Below, one piece after another: positions 25,386 to 38,249 of a stretch of DNA of 64,000 nt. Source of the stretch: Paramecium sonneborni (Eukaryota; Ciliophora; Oligohymenophorea; Peniculida; Parameciidae); assembly GCA_905182985.1 (NCBI GenBank), contig CAJJDN010000003.1:259163-323162 (forward strand). Direction: 5' to 3'. Numbering within the stretch: the stretch's first letter is position 1; every line of letters starts with the position of its first letter. The notes under the pieces were generated by a model that did no database searches, was not told where the DNA came from, and worked only from the letters and a program-made list of their open reading frames with translations. A program made the position numbers and the translations under genes.

Positions 25386-25728
25386 TAAAGAACATTATTT
25401 TTGAATTAAATCTAACAAAAGGCAATTGACTTTTAAAAAGAGAAAGTTTAATATATATAGAAATATCCATTTCATGCAATTGAGTATTTAGAGGAAGTTG
25501 TTCTAAAAGTTGAGAATGAAATATCAAAATTCTTAAATTATTTAGGTTGTTAATAATAAATGATGAATAAGGTTTAATTTTATAATTAGGAAAATCATAA
25601 CGTTATATTTGATTTGTTTCATTCAAACGAAAATCAATATGTTTCAAATGTTTAATAAAAACTTTATGATTTATTTACAAATGTGAACAAATTTCTCCAA
25701 TAAAAAGATTTAAATGTTTATGAAACAT
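23127..25728 (-). CDS. Unknown intron-containing gene; true length about 1.5 kb
   Basis: The frame from ATG at 25728 runs more than 250 codons without TGA (FIGEICSHL..., later NLNNLRILIFHSQ, KLSLFKSQLP, GEKFSIFYPYAI), so the 5' half looks real. It passes through copy 2 of the repeat; copy 1 is a duplicate of the same exons. Further exons follow (for example LIEAIKNVTYNSKSINIK), but I could not fix the introns or the stop, and the 3' limit given is approximate. Composition is rich in Leu, Ile, Phe and Asn with a leucine-rich-repeat feel, as in F-box/LRR proteins, yet no consensus repeat is visible. Confidence 0.45.
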
Positions 25729-25974
25729 TGTTAAAGTATAATAATAATATAATAATTTGATAGTTAAAAGAAAAAATTTTAAGTATTAGAAGAAAAAGTT
25801 TAAGCTTTAGAAAAACCCTTTTCGTTGTTTAAATTAATAAAATATTTTTCAGCAATTTTATTGGTTATTATATTTAGTAATTTATTTTGGTAACAAACTA
25901 ATTAAAACACAAATATTCTTTTCAAGGATGAATAAAAATTAATTGAATCGATTAAATTGACTGTTTAAGAATAA

Positions 25975-26916
25975 ATGAGTCTTTTATAATTAGATACAAA
26001 AAATTAAATTGATGAAATGAAATAAAAATGGTTTGAGGAATTAATAAAAGAAATAGAATATTTAAAATTATTTAATCAAAAATTAAAAATTGATATAATG
26101 GAATTATAGAAAAGCTTAAAAGATCAAAATTAAGCTTAAATATTAATTAATCGTAATTAGAAAATTTAGATTGAAATATTGGAACAATAATTTTAAAATT
26201 AAACAAATTTGATTACAAGTTTAGAAATGAAATTTGAGAATTATACAAATTAAGAAAATTAAAATTAATTTTAAGAGTAAAAAGGATATAATAATAGAGA
26301 GAATAAAGATTAATTAATAGTAATAGAAGGATAAGATTAAAAAGTGGATATAAAATTAGAAAAAGCATTAAAAGAAATGAAATAATTTGTAATAGAGAAG
26401 ATAGAAATTAATCGAAATTATTACAATGCTTAATTAGAATTATTAGGTAGAATTCATACAGATTTTCCAATAATATTATTAACAGGATTCTAACTTTAAT
26501 ATTTTAATGATTTTACAGTTCAATTTACAATGAATAAAATTAAAGATATAAAAGAATAAGTAAGCCACTAAGCAATAATATGTTTAGGAGGAATAGATAT
26601 GAAAAAATAAGATAGGTTTGTTTTAATGGCATGTGATTATGCATTTGAAGTATTTTAAGAGACAGTAAATGTAAAAAAAGCCAGAAAAAGTAGAAGTGGT
26701 GATTAGTTATATTGGTATTTAGTTAAGAATTATTCGATTGGATTTTCTCCAAATGAAATTATAGATCTCAGATAAACAGATAATTAAGATGTTCATGATA
26801 AAAAAAGATTTAGTCATCTTTTAGATCATCCTAATGGAGGAGGAAGAAGAATAGGAGATTAACTTACTCTTGCATATTCACCTGATCATAGTTTTGCAAT
26901 TTATGCTATTGAATGA
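25975..26916 (+). CDS. Coiled-coil protein with unknown C-terminal globular domain
   Basis: Intron-free, 314 codons with stop. The first 190 residues are Gln/Lys/Glu coiled coil. The C-terminal 120 residues look globular: FPIILLTGFQL, then AIICLGGIDM, DRFVLMACDYAFEVF, QLYWYLVKNYSIGFSP and, at the end, LTLAYSPDHSFAIYAIE. This resembles the layout of beta-rich ligand domains joined to a coiled coil, but I do not recognise the family. The frame stays open upstream of this Met to about 25864 without another ATG, so an unrecognised 5' exon is possible. Confidence 0.7.
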
Positions 26917-27220
26917 GTATAATTATAAATTAAAGTTTTAAAATTATTTATTATTTCATTTTATTTTCTATTATAATATAATATAAATTTTAATAATTTA
27001 TTAAATATGAATAATATTGTGCAGATTTATAAAATCATTCTAAACTATTCCAAAAAAATATAGATTTATTAAGTTATATCAAATTGAATAGTAATAAAAA
27101 CTCTATCTTGATTAAATAATCAAATTATGCAATAGTCCCAAATAATAGAAATTTATATTTATTGAATATAAATATATTCTAAATAAATTTAATTGAATTA
27201 ATATTTACTTTTAGTAATCA
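26917..27220. other. Intergenic, promoter of pseudokinase gene
   Basis: AT-rich; one short frame from the ATG at about 27008 ends within 30 codons. No other feature seen. Confidence 0.5.
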
Positions 27221-28796
27221 ATGCAAAGCTAATTTTTAGAAGAATACAAAGTCATATAATAAATGTTAGCTTCATAATATTCTAACGTATAAATTATAAA
27301 ATAAATATTAGATTTATTAAGTAAACAATATTAAGGATAAATAAAATTACACATTAAAAATTTCTTAAAAATAATATTCATCATTAGTGTTACATGAGAA
27401 AGAAATATTGAAAGACTTGAATTTTCCAGAAATTATAAAATTTGTAGATCTAAAGTAAGATGAATAATATTCATACATTATTTTTGAACATTGCGAATGT
27501 AAAATTAACATAAAATGATTATTAGAAACACTTGAATAATTTTGGAATTAAAATGCAAAAAAATTCTCTGAAAATATGGCTTTAAATATATTTATATAAA
27601 TTTTAAATGGATTAGAAATTTTGAGTAATAAAGAGATTGTTCATGCAGATTTAAGTATGAAAAATATATTTATGAAATAATTTCATATAAAAATAGCAAA
27701 TTTTGAATGTTCACATTTGAATAAAAGAGTATTTTATTATATATTTATTTAGTTTTTAATAAAATTATAAAGTTATGGATATGCTGCTCCAGAATTGTAT
27801 AGCCCAGCACATCTTACTTCAAAATCAGATATATTTTCACTTGGTTGTATATTATTTGCTATGATTTTTGGTTATTACCCTTTTAATTAAGAAAGTGGTG
27901 GTGATTATCTAGTATCGATATAAAAAAGTATATTTAATAGAATTGAAATAAGCTTAACTTTAAATGGATGAATCGATAAAAAATTCTATAAGTCCATTTA
28001 TTATAAAATTAATCTATGAAATGGTTTAATATAATCCTAATTAAAGACCAGATATATAAGAGATAAAGAAAATTTTAGAATCTAATAAAAATAGTGTATT
28101 TTAAAGTGAAAATAATACTAATATATTATAACCTTAATAAGATCCTTAGCTTTGGGGAATTGTTCATAAGAAAATTTTTGAAACTGAAAATTTTACAGAA
28201 GCCTATCTTTAAAATGTTTTTGATAATATTATGTATTTTTATTAAGTAGCAGAAAATTTTGGAGGAAAGAAATTTTTCAATTGGAAAAAAACAATGTTTC
28301 CAAGATTTATGTTATATAAAAGAAGCTACTGTGAATTAATTAATTTTAGTAAAGAAGTTAGAGAAAAATGTCAATTAGAAACAATAAAAAAGTAATTAGA
28401 AAAATATGATAAAACAATTAAGAGATTAAAATAGGTTTTAGATTAAATTTTATTAATGTTATAGTATAAAATAATATTATAATTTTTTTTAGGAATTAAA
28501 AAGAATACAATTATCCAATTAGTTAATGGGAATTAGAACTAAATACAAATGAAACTTAATAATTTTTTAATAGCTATCATAAAGCAATTTAGTTTTTAAT
28601 AGATTATTTTAAAAAATCATAAATTCCATATTCAAAATAATAATAAAATGGGTAATAGAATTTGAAAGATATGTTAATTCTATTTATAAATGTTTAAGTT
28701 TGTTAAACTATGAATCCATATCATTAAAATTAATAAATATAAACAGATTTATAAGATAAATCAATTGAATATCTTCTGAATAAATCTGGATTTTGA
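27221..28796 (+). CDS. Protein pseudokinase
   Basis: Protein-kinase fold that has probably lost catalysis. Five introns (25, 27, 24, 25 and 29 nt) give 482 codons with stop. N-lobe: EEYKVIQQMLASQYSN occupies the glycine-loop position but has no glycine. The beta-3 lysine is kept (YTLKISQK). The catalytic loop reads HADLSMKN (27642-27665), so Arg of HRD is Ala while Asp and Asn remain. The DFG motif is replaced by ANFE (27696-27707), removing the metal-binding Asp. APE (YAAPEL), the DxxSLG helix and the C-lobe Arg (NPNQRPD) are intact. A helical tail of about 200 residues follows. The fold is clear; lack of activity is inferred from the motifs. It sits 42 bp upstream of an active kinase gene on the same strand. 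Confidence 0.86.
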
Positions 28797-28838
28797 TAAT
28801 TAATTATATTAGAATTAATATATAAAATAATTATTTGC

Positions 28839-30653
28839 ATGATTGACTTAATTGATAAAGAAGTAAGAGGGTATAAATTTATTAAATTGATTGGAAAAGG
28901 AGCATTTGGATTTGTATATAATATAAAATATGTTTAGGTATTTTAAGGAAAAGTTTTGAAAGATAAACGAATAGTAGCAATAAAAGTGATAGAAATAGAA
29001 AGATTTTAAGAAAATGATGGAATCTTAGGTGAACTTGTTTTATCGGAATAGAAGGCATTATAAAAGGTTAAAAGTAAATATGTAGTTGGATTTGTTGATT
29101 GTTTTATGGATAACTTATATAGTTATTTAGTAATGGAATATTGTGATTGTAATTAAATGTATAATATATAATAGCTGGAGATCTAGAATAATAAATCAAG
29201 AATCCAAACTTGAGCCTAACAGAACAAGATGCAATAGGAATATTACGTTAAATACTTTCAGGATTAAAAGATTTGCATTCTACCTTTATTATTCATAGAG
29301 ATCTTAAAGCAGCTAATATTCTTATACAAAGTCGTTCAATTTATAAAATTGCAGATCTTGGATTTTGTAAGATGCTACAAAATGAAGTAATTTCACTATA
29401 TATATATATTTTTAGAATGATTAATCTCGTTTATAACTTGGATCTCTTTATACTATGGCTCCAGAAATACTTAATTAAAATTCTTATGGATTATCATCAG
29501 ATATGTTTTCAGTTGGAGTTATCTTTTATTAAATCTTATTTGGAAGATATCCATTTACACAAAAAGACTATAAGTCATAAAGTTAACGTAAAATCATTTT
29601 ATTAGCTTAGCATAAATTAATTTTAATAAAAATAAAATTGATGTATCAGATGAAGCTAAAGATCTTATTGTGTAAATGTTATAATTTGATCCAAAAAAAA
29701 GAATAACTTTCTTACAAATCTCATAGCATAAAGTCTTTTAAAAATAAATATTTAGTAATATCTATTATTATATAATTATAGGCTAAATTAGTAGAATTCA
29801 AATAGAAAGTTCTAAATTAGACTTAGAAGAAAACGTTAACTTTTATTAATAATAAGCAAATATTATTGAATAAGAAAATTAAAAAGATATTTAAACAACT
29901 TAATAACGATTGTTGACTAATAAATAATAACCATAAAGGGATGTTTAGTTTACTTAGTCTATTAAAAATTTATAAATAGATGAAATTCCTTTTTAAGATA
30001 AATCTAATTTAGATAATGATTTAAAACAAAAAATTAAAAAAACTAATGAAATGAATTTAAAGATTGAAGAATTGAATAGAAGAATGAATGACATTTATTA
30101 CTTTTCAAATACTATATTAGAAATTTTTTAAATCTAAATGAGAGCTCATTATGCAGCAGTACTTTTATGTTATTAAGTTAAAAAAATGAACAATTTAATT
30201 TAAATATAAATATTGGAATAAATTTCAATAGTTAAAGATGACAATGATTATTAAAATGAATTAAATTAACTTAATAATTTGTTGGAATTAGCAGGATAGC
30301 AATATATAATAAGTGAACTATAATTTGAGGATATTGCATATTAACAGAATTTATCTGGAGATAAAAGAATTTAAGAAATGCTCAAAAATTAACTCGATTA
30401 ATATAATCTTAATAACAATCTTTATTAAGAAATAGATTAGATTATTAAGAGAGAGAATAATTAAATAACATATGCCATATACCACTTGATAATCTGTTGT
30501 CAATATTGCTTTATGCTAAACAAACCAGTTAATCCTATCTAATTAGACAACAACAATTTTAATATTTAAAAGTCTAAATAATTATATCCTAATCAAGCAG
30601 AGATTAGATTAAAATTTTAAAAAATTGTTGAAGATGATAAAAATTAATATTGA
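28839..30653 (+). CDS. ULK/ATG1-like serine/threonine kinase
   Basis: Active-looking kinase, about 578 residues after introns of 26, 29 and 23 nt (a further 27-nt in-phase intron near 29755 is possible). Motifs: glycine loop IGKGAFGFVY, beta-3 AIKVI, HRDLKAANIL catalytic loop, ADLGFCK (DLG for DFG), GSLYTMAPE and DMFSVGVIFYQILFG. The ADxGF form and overall sequence recall ULK/ATG1 and unc-51-like kinases. The C-lobe ends with DVSDEAKDLIVQML and FDPKKRITF. A Gln/Asn/Glu-rich tail of about 290 residues has amphipathic helices near its end, in the place of the ATG13-binding EAT domain, though I cannot confirm homology. A role in autophagy or ciliary/cytoskeletal signalling is inference. Confidence 0.85.
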
Positions 30654-31360
30654 GTGTATCAATTATGATAGAAGTATTAATTATAAAATTTTATTATTAA
30701 TAATGTTTTCAGATTCTTTATTTTTTTAAAATGAACATACATAATTGTATTTTTAGAACGATAAATAGTTTAATCATGAGATAATTATTAAGCTACATCT
30801 TAAACATATGGTATAGTGGCATACACAGTCTTTTCAGAAAAAGATATTCACAGCAAAATGAATTCATAGTTCAAATGATCATAAAATTGATAATAAAAAA
30901 ATAACATTATATGATAATCTAGAAATCTATTTTATAATAAAGTAATGGTATACATAGTAATTAATCCAAGTCATAATTTTATCTAATTGAATTATTAGAT
31001 TTAAGACAATCTATGTTTACAGAACAGAATTAATTACTATTTTATGTTTTTAGACGATATAATTGTATTTTAATTTAATTTCCATTATAAATCCCCTTTA
31101 AAGAAAGCTTTTCTTTTTATTATAATATTTAAAACTTAGTTTATATAAGATCCTTCTAAATTTAAATCTAAAGATCCTGTAGACAAAAAAATTTGTGAGT
31201 TATACAGAAAAATATTAGTATACTAATATAATTATTATATTAATAATCTCAATTACATATTCTTAATTTAAATCCAATGATAATATTAATAAATGATAGA
31301 ATAGTAGTTAACTATTAATCAAATATATATTACTTATATTGAAATTAATTATAATACATT
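30654..31360. other. Unresolved region with open frames
   Basis: A frame from ATG 30703 (MFSDSLFFQNEHTQ...) runs to an in-frame TGA at 30859-30861 and stays open beyond it. Other phases are open too (NRINYYFMFLDDIIVFQF and KSKDPVDKKICELYRKIL at about 31030-31230). Composition suggests a small, intron-split gene that ends near 31280, but I could not find a set of introns that joins the pieces in phase. The 3' part is repeated at 32262-32455 by the assembly overlap. Confidence 0.35.
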
Positions 31361-31876
31361 ATGAACTTAATTGATATAAATAGTTTAGTTAAAATTTTCA
31401 TAAGAGAATTCCAAAAAGAAAATGAATTTCTTTCAATAAATTTAACAAAAGAATATCAAACCTTTTATTATTTATTCTTGTAAGTGTAGATCTAAATTTA
31501 GAAAACTTAAAAAGTATCTTCAATCTCATTGGATTTGAAGTCTTTTATCTTTCTTAGATTAATAGATTTGAAAATATTGAAAGAGAACTACTTAAATTTT
31601 ATTGAAAAAACAGATCTAAAAGATAGTGGTAGCCATATATATAAAATAATGATGAGTAATATAAAAGATTATGATGAATATTTCAGAATCAAATAAAGGA
31701 ATTTATTGTTATTAAAGCTAATGATATTAATATATATAAGTTTTCTATAAAACGAGTTTATTAAGATTATCTTTTGATTTGTTTTTAAGTAAATTGAAAT
31801 CATGAAAACTATTATAAAGTTCCTATTTTAAAAGCTATCAAAAACTCATTAAAATTATATAAATAATATATAGATT

Positions 31877-32260
31877 ATGAATTTCATGGATGATCCAATG
31901 GAAATTGAATAAAGTGAAATGAAAGTTTAAGAAGTTCCTTAATAGAACAGATTTCTTCATTCTAAACGAATGATTATAGTTGATGAGAAATGTTAAGCAA
32001 TAGTTCCAGATAAACCAGAAAAAACTTTAGAAAATTTTAAAAAGCATGTAAAAATAGTTAATTATGAATAGAAACAAAGTCTAATTTTTTAAACTGAATA
32101 AATTTAAAGTCTATCCACAATTGATGATTATCTGCTATTTGCATCATCTTTAATCTTGAACTAAGTAGATGATAACACAAATGAAGATATTAAAAAGAAG
32201 AATAAGGGTTTTAGTGGTGATGGCTTAATTTTAAGTGGATTATCCATAACTTAAGAATAG
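31877..32260 (+). pseudogene. Artefactual truncated copy of PHD-protein 5' end
   Basis: Equals 33052-33435 and is cut by the N. It disappears when the overlap is merged. The small ORF at 32536-32952 likewise has a spurious copy at 31361-31777. Confidence 0.85.
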
Positions 32261-32535
32261 NATAAATCCCCTTTAAAGAAAGCTTTTCTTTTTATTATAA
32301 TATTTAAAACTTAGTTTATATAAGATCCTTCTAAATTTAAATCTAAAGATCCTGTAGACAAAAAAATTTGTGAGTTATACAGAAAAATATTAGTATACTA
32401 ATATAATTATTATATTAATAATCTCAATTACATATTCTTAATTTAAATCCAATGATAATATTAATAAATGATAGAATAGTAGTTAACTATTAATCAAATA
32501 TATATTACTTATATTGAAATTAATTATAATACATT

Positions 32536-32952
32536 ATGAACTTAATTGATATAAATAGTTTAGTTAAAATTTTCATAAGAGAATTCCAAAAAGAAAATGA
32601 ATTTCTTTCAATAAATTTAACAAAAGAATATCAAACCTTTTATTATTTATTCTTGTAAGTGTAGATCTAAATTTAGAAAACTTAAAAAGTATCTTCAATC
32701 TCATTGGATTTGAAGTCTTTTATCTTTCTTAGATTAATAGATTTGAAAATATTGAAAGAGAACTACTTAAATTTTATTGAAAAAACAGATCTAAAAGATA
32801 GTGGTAGCCATATATATAAAATAATGATGAGTAATATAAAAGATTATGATGAATATTTCAGAATCAAATAAAGGAATTTATTGTTATTAAAGCTAATGAT
32901 ATTAATATATATAAGTTTTCTATAAAACGAGTTTATTAAGATTATCTTTTGA
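32536..32952 (+). CDS. Small protein of unknown function
   Basis: Intron-free frame of 139 codons (ATG 32536, TGA 32950-32952), Leu/Ile/Lys-rich, starting MNLIDINSLVKIFIREFQ and containing EKTDLKDSGSHIYKIM. No recognised domain. Codon content is more AT-rich than neighbouring genes, so it may be a rapidly evolving orphan, a fragment, or chance. The frame might extend by splicing (GTAAATTG follows the stop closely). Confidence 0.4.
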
Positions 32953-33051
32953 TTTGTTTTTAAGTAAATTGAAATCATGAAAACTATTATAAAGTTCCTA
33001 TTTTAAAAGCTATCAAAAACTCATTAAAATTATATAAATAATATATAGATT

Positions 33052-36000
33052 ATGAATTTCATGGATGATCCAATGGAAATTGAATAAAGTGAAATGAAAG
33101 TTTAAGAAGTTCCTTAATAGAACAGATTTCTTCATTCTAAACGAATGATTATAGTTGATGAGAAATGTTAAGCAATAGTTCCAGATAAACCAGAAAAAAC
33201 TTTAGAAAATTTTAAAAAGCATGTAAAAATAGTTAATTATGAATAGAAACAAAGTCTAATTTTTTAAACTGAATAAATTTAAAGTCTATCCACAATTGAT
33301 GATTATCTGCTATTTGCATCATCTTTAATCTTGAACTAAGTAGATGATAACACAAATGAAGATATTAAAAAGAAGAATAAGGGTTTTAGTGGTGATGGCT
33401 TAATTTTAAGTGGATTATCCATAACTTAAGAATAGGTTAATGAAAAAGCATTGATGTTTTTAAAAATGATGGATTATAATATAATCAAAGCAAAATTTTA
33501 CTTGTTATTTCCAAGCTTAATAATTTATAATCAATTCAAACATAGGCATGCTTTAAAATTTACAGATGAATATATGAATGAAAAAATTGAATAATATATG
33601 AGTAAATTAAATGAAGATAAAATGATGTAATAAAATAAATGGAAGCAGGATATTATGGAACTCATAAATAGTAAATAAAAGGTTCATTTAGCTTAATTAT
33701 AAACATTATTAGAACAAGGATCATAATTAAAATATGAAATACCTGAATCAATAAAATAAATACATTAATCTTCAATATAAATACAAAAATAATTAAATAA
33801 ATTATTCAAGGAAAAATAAACTATAGAAAAATTACGCTAAAGTTTAGAAAAATATGAAGAATAACTTCCAATTATTACACCTGAAATATAATAATTAAGA
33901 GATCAAGTCTAAAAATCTGAATCTTTTTTTTTAAAATTATCTAAACTTCCAATACCAATTGATGATAATGAGAATTTTGAATAGGTTTATGATACATTGA
34001 TATCCAATTAATTTGAATAAAAAATTTAACTCAAAGTACTTGCTAATTTTAATTAAGAATATAAGTAGTTATCTATAGAAATAAAAGCATTTGAACAATT
34101 ACACAAACGATTATATGAATATGTTTTAGATTTGGTTGAAAAAATTACAAAATTTACTAAATCATAACAAACAAAAACAAGATTAGGTTAATAGAATTCT
34201 ATTTAAGGGGAAAAAATTGAAAAAATGACATTAACTTAAGCTGGAAAATTTAATCAAATAATACTCAATTTAATTGTAACTTGCGATGATTTTGATTATT
34301 TTAATGAACTTTATTAATAGGCATTAGAATTAAATGAAAGAGCACGATCATAAATTGATGATCCTGAAATGTAATAAAGGTTGTTAAATGAAGTGTTAGA
34401 TTGTCCATTTTATTTAGATGTACAAGAAAAATTATAGAGTATTATAGATTATTCATAAATTTTGGATTAAATAAAATAAAATATGTAAAATAGTTAACAT
34501 TAAGAAGCTAATGATTAAATACAGATGCTTCTCAATCGTGGAATAATAAATGATGATCTTAAATATCTATAGAATATAAATCATTAAGTCTTAGAATGGG
34601 ATTAATTAGCGGATGAAATTATAAATTATCAAGAAAATGTAACTGTGATTGATGTTTATGATGAAAATTTTGAATTGCAATAATATCCTAATACTTTATT
34701 TTAACCATCTTAAGATGTAATTAGATAATTAAATCCATAAAAAGTTTAAGAAATTACAAAAATAGCAGAGAGAATTTAAATTTGGAAAGATTAATTAATT
34801 TCATTAATTGATTGTAAATAAGTACAAATTCAATAAGCAAATAATAGAAAAAGTCATTAAAACAAATCTTTTAATAAATTATGGGAATTATTTAAAGAAG
34901 GTTTAAAATATAAACAAGAATTATCTTTAATGGTTAAAGTCAGATAAATTATAGTTTAAATTTTAGATTGGCATGCATAAGTCTTAATCATAAAATAAAC
35001 ATTAAAAGTTAATGATGACACATCATTATAAATTGATGGCATTGAAACAATTAGAAAAATGTATATATAAAGACATGGTTCATAATAAACTCAAGATTAA
35101 ATTGATAAATTATAAAAATTTTAATCTCCATTTTTAAGTGGCAATAAAGATTTATAAATAATATAAGCATTAACTTAACATATTGATAAATGGAATAAAA
35201 ATGCTAAAGAAGCTATTTAAACTTAAAATTATGAACTTATTAAGAATCTATTAGAAGAAGCATCAAAATTACCAGTTGAAGAATAACTAGTTAAAGAATT
35301 ATCAAATATGCATGCATCCTCTTTAAAAGTTAGTTGGATTAAATCAATTATTCAATGTCAAGATTCTCTATTTGAACCTATAATAAAATCTTTATAAAAT
35401 GATGAATCAATAAAATAATTGAAAGAAGAAATGCTTTAAATATATGCATAGAATCCTTAAAATAGAAAAAAAAAAGAAGGAACAAAATTGTCTAAGCTTG
35501 CATAAAACTTTTTTTAAAATTTTTAAAATACAATAAAGTATTATTTAACCTAATTAGCTAAATTAGATGAGAACAAATTAAAAAAACTTTAACCAATTAA
35601 AATTTAAAAACTTAAAGATTATTAAAGGGATGTTTAATAAGAAGAAATATCTTTATAAGTTGATGAATGGACTGAATAATTTTAGTCTTGGTAATATTAG
35701 GTTATTAATTTAAATGATTAATAATAACCAAAAAAAAAAAAAAAATTTAAGGATTCAGAATCTTAGATAGATAACTATTATTTAACTGGAGATTTACTTT
35801 ATTATTTTAAAGTTCCGGAACTTCTTTGTCTTGTCTTGCAAGGAATTGAGAAAAATTATATTAGTTAGGAATTGATTAGTTCAATAGAAAAATTAATTAC
35901 AATTAATAATTAAGCTGATATAGCATTATAAGTATCAAATGTTAAGGATGTACATTATTATTCTGAAGTTTTTATGCCTGAATTTTATGTAAGGGCTAAG

Positions 36001-36188
36001 AAATTTAGGGTTATAAACAATTGGAAATAAATGGCTTAAGACATGATTAATGACATACCCAGATTAAAAAATTTAATAATGGTATAAAAACTAAAACCTT
36101 TTTTAGAATATTTAGATTAAATTTAACTTTAAGAATAATAATAATAATAATAATAGTAATAATAGTAATAATATTAATAATAATAATA

Positions 36189-36254
<66 letters not shown>

Positions 36255-38156
36255 GTAATAGTAATAATAATAGTAGTCGGCACTTTAGTAAATGTCAAAT
36301 ATGAAAAAAAAAGTTCTAAAATCTATAAATAAGTTTAGAGTAAAAAGTTAAGATGATTCTTAACCTATTATAGATTAAGAAAGTCAATCTTTAAAACATT
36401 CAAAAAGAATAAAATAAATTTCAAAATTGATGAGAGATGATAGTATAGCCTTTTATGATGCAAATGTTCCTTTAGGGAAAGCCTTAAAATAATCTCCAAG
36501 TGAACTTTTACCATCAGATCCTGTAGTATAAGCAATAAAAAAAAATGCAAATAAAAGATGTTATAAAAAAGGATTGAATAGAAAACAACTACCAAATGTA
36601 GAAGTTGAATTAGGAAACCCAAATTTCTTAGAGTTGATAAAAATTCAGTCTTAAGAATTACTTAATCTTTATAGTCAAGATGAAGTTTACTGTATTTGTA
36701 GACAAGGGGGAGAATCAGCAATTTCAGATTTTTAAATCATAAAAAGTTTGCATGATAATAATATTTAATTATTCCATTAATAATGTTTAAAATAATAATA
36801 GTAAGTTAAATATATGATATAGTGTGACAATTGTGAAGAATGGTATCATTATGAATGTATGGGAATTAAAAAATTAAAAGAATAATATTAGGATAAGTAC
36901 AATTGCAGAAGTAAATAATAATAATACTATTTTAGTTTGTTTGATGAAACTCAATATTCAATTTTTAATTCTGAATGAGGATTTTTGGGATTCGTGTTTA
37001 GATCCATAATCAGAACTTTATGATAGTTATTAAAAATAAAAGTAAATATTAGAAAAAAACATATTACCTAATTCAGGAGATTATATTTATTCTTAATTCT
37101 AATTACCTACAGTAGAAGAATTTAAAGATTTTCTAAATATTGGTAAAAATTTACCAGCATAACTTATTGAACTTGAATTACTTGAATTGCTTTAATAAAA
37201 AATAGATTAATGGTTAATTTGTTATGATGATTTAAAAAACATGACATTACCATAATTGATTTCATTATATGCAGAAAGTGAATGGTTTCCATTACATTTG
37301 CCTTAAAGAAAGATTCTTTTATCACTTATTTGTCAAAAAGAATTCTTATCAACTGCAAATGAATTATTGCAAAGTAGGGCAACTTTTAAAACTAAATAAT
37401 TAAAAAAACCGTAATTAGATAGAACAGAATAACTTTATGCATATGTAAAAGAAAAATATCCTGAATTATTATAAGATATAGATGAATAAATTATTAAAAC
37501 AATATAAATGTTAAGAATTTAATAGGATTTGAATAATTAACTTTAATAATAATTGAAATAATAATCAACTTTAGAATAATACGATTAATTAGCAATTTAA
37601 TATGAAAAAGAAATCAAACTCTAAATTTAAAAAACTGACATCAAATTTTCATTACCAAAATTAAATGAATTAAGATTATAGATTACAAAGATTCAACAAT
37701 GGAATTAAGAAATACTTGCAATATTTAAAGATATTGATGATATATATACATCAAATGTAAATTTTAATATTAATTAATTAGCCCAGTTAATAATTTTATG
37801 ATAATAAACCAAATTTCTCTGAAGTTTAGGTAAAATTAAAAGAATATGAAATGATAACTATTAAAGTTCCAAATTTATGTTATGATTTTCTCAAAGCTAT
37901 TCAATCCAAAGCTGAAGATATAATTATTAAGATTGATACTAATATATCTTAATTATCATTTGATGAATAGTTTGAATTGTTTAAATCAGCTTATTAATTG
38001 AAATGCAAAATTCCTTAATTTAAGGATCTAACTAATTAGTAAAAATATAAAATTTAAAATTAGTTTTAATAAAGATATTCAAATGAGAGTACTTCAATGG
38101 CTTTAAGTAGGATTATATTGAATTTTTTGTTAATTTTTTAAATGATTATAATTTGA
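33052..38156 (+). CDS. Giant PHD-finger nuclear protein with polyglutamine tract
   Basis: Putative chromatin reader of 1,684 residues. The first 1,030 codons are a single exon without TGA, largely alpha-helical with many Trp-anchored helices (for example ERIQIWKDQLISLIDCK), reminiscent of the PLU-1 helical region of KDM5-type proteins. A glutamine tract (36136-36276) follows, then a basic linker and one PHD finger: CICRQGG...CDNCEEWYHYECMGI, ending at a split Cys near 36905. Two 25-nt introns (about 36911-36935 and 37758-37782) precede a helical C-terminus. I see no JmjC, ARID or other catalytic domain, so it is a reader or scaffold, not a demethylase. PHD fingers usually bind histone H3 tails. 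The 5' end must be read from copy 2 of the assembly overlap. Confidence 0.85.
36136..36276 (+). repeat. Trinucleotide repeat encoding polyglutamine
   Basis: 47 codons, all TAA or TAG except one TAT, giving 46 Gln and 1 Tyr inside the PHD protein. Written in the reassigned stop codons rather than CAA/CAG. The opposite strand shows a poly-isoleucine shadow frame. Confidence 0.9.
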
Positions 38157-38249
38157 TTCACTAAAATATATTAAAAGATTATTAATATATTTTTAGATTA
38201 AGTATGTGTTTTAAAGATTTGATATAAATATATTTTATAATTTAATAAC

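Larger units (their letters stand above)
31087..33435. repeat. Exact 1,174-bp direct repeat around N at 32261 (assembly overlap)
   Basis: Copy 1 is 31087-32260 and copy 2 is 32262-33435. Copy 1 ends inside the PHD-protein gene; copy 2 continues it without a frame change. Confidence 0.93.

Noticed and set aside
29273..29605. Small kinase-like frame beginning before HRDLKAAN
   Set aside because: It is an internal part of the ULK-like kinase 28839-30653 that passes through an intron in the wrong phase.
36047..36298. Minus-strand frame with a long isoleucine run
   Set aside because: It is the reverse of the TAA/TAG glutamine tract of the PHD protein; the plus-strand frame continues for hundreds of codons on both sides.
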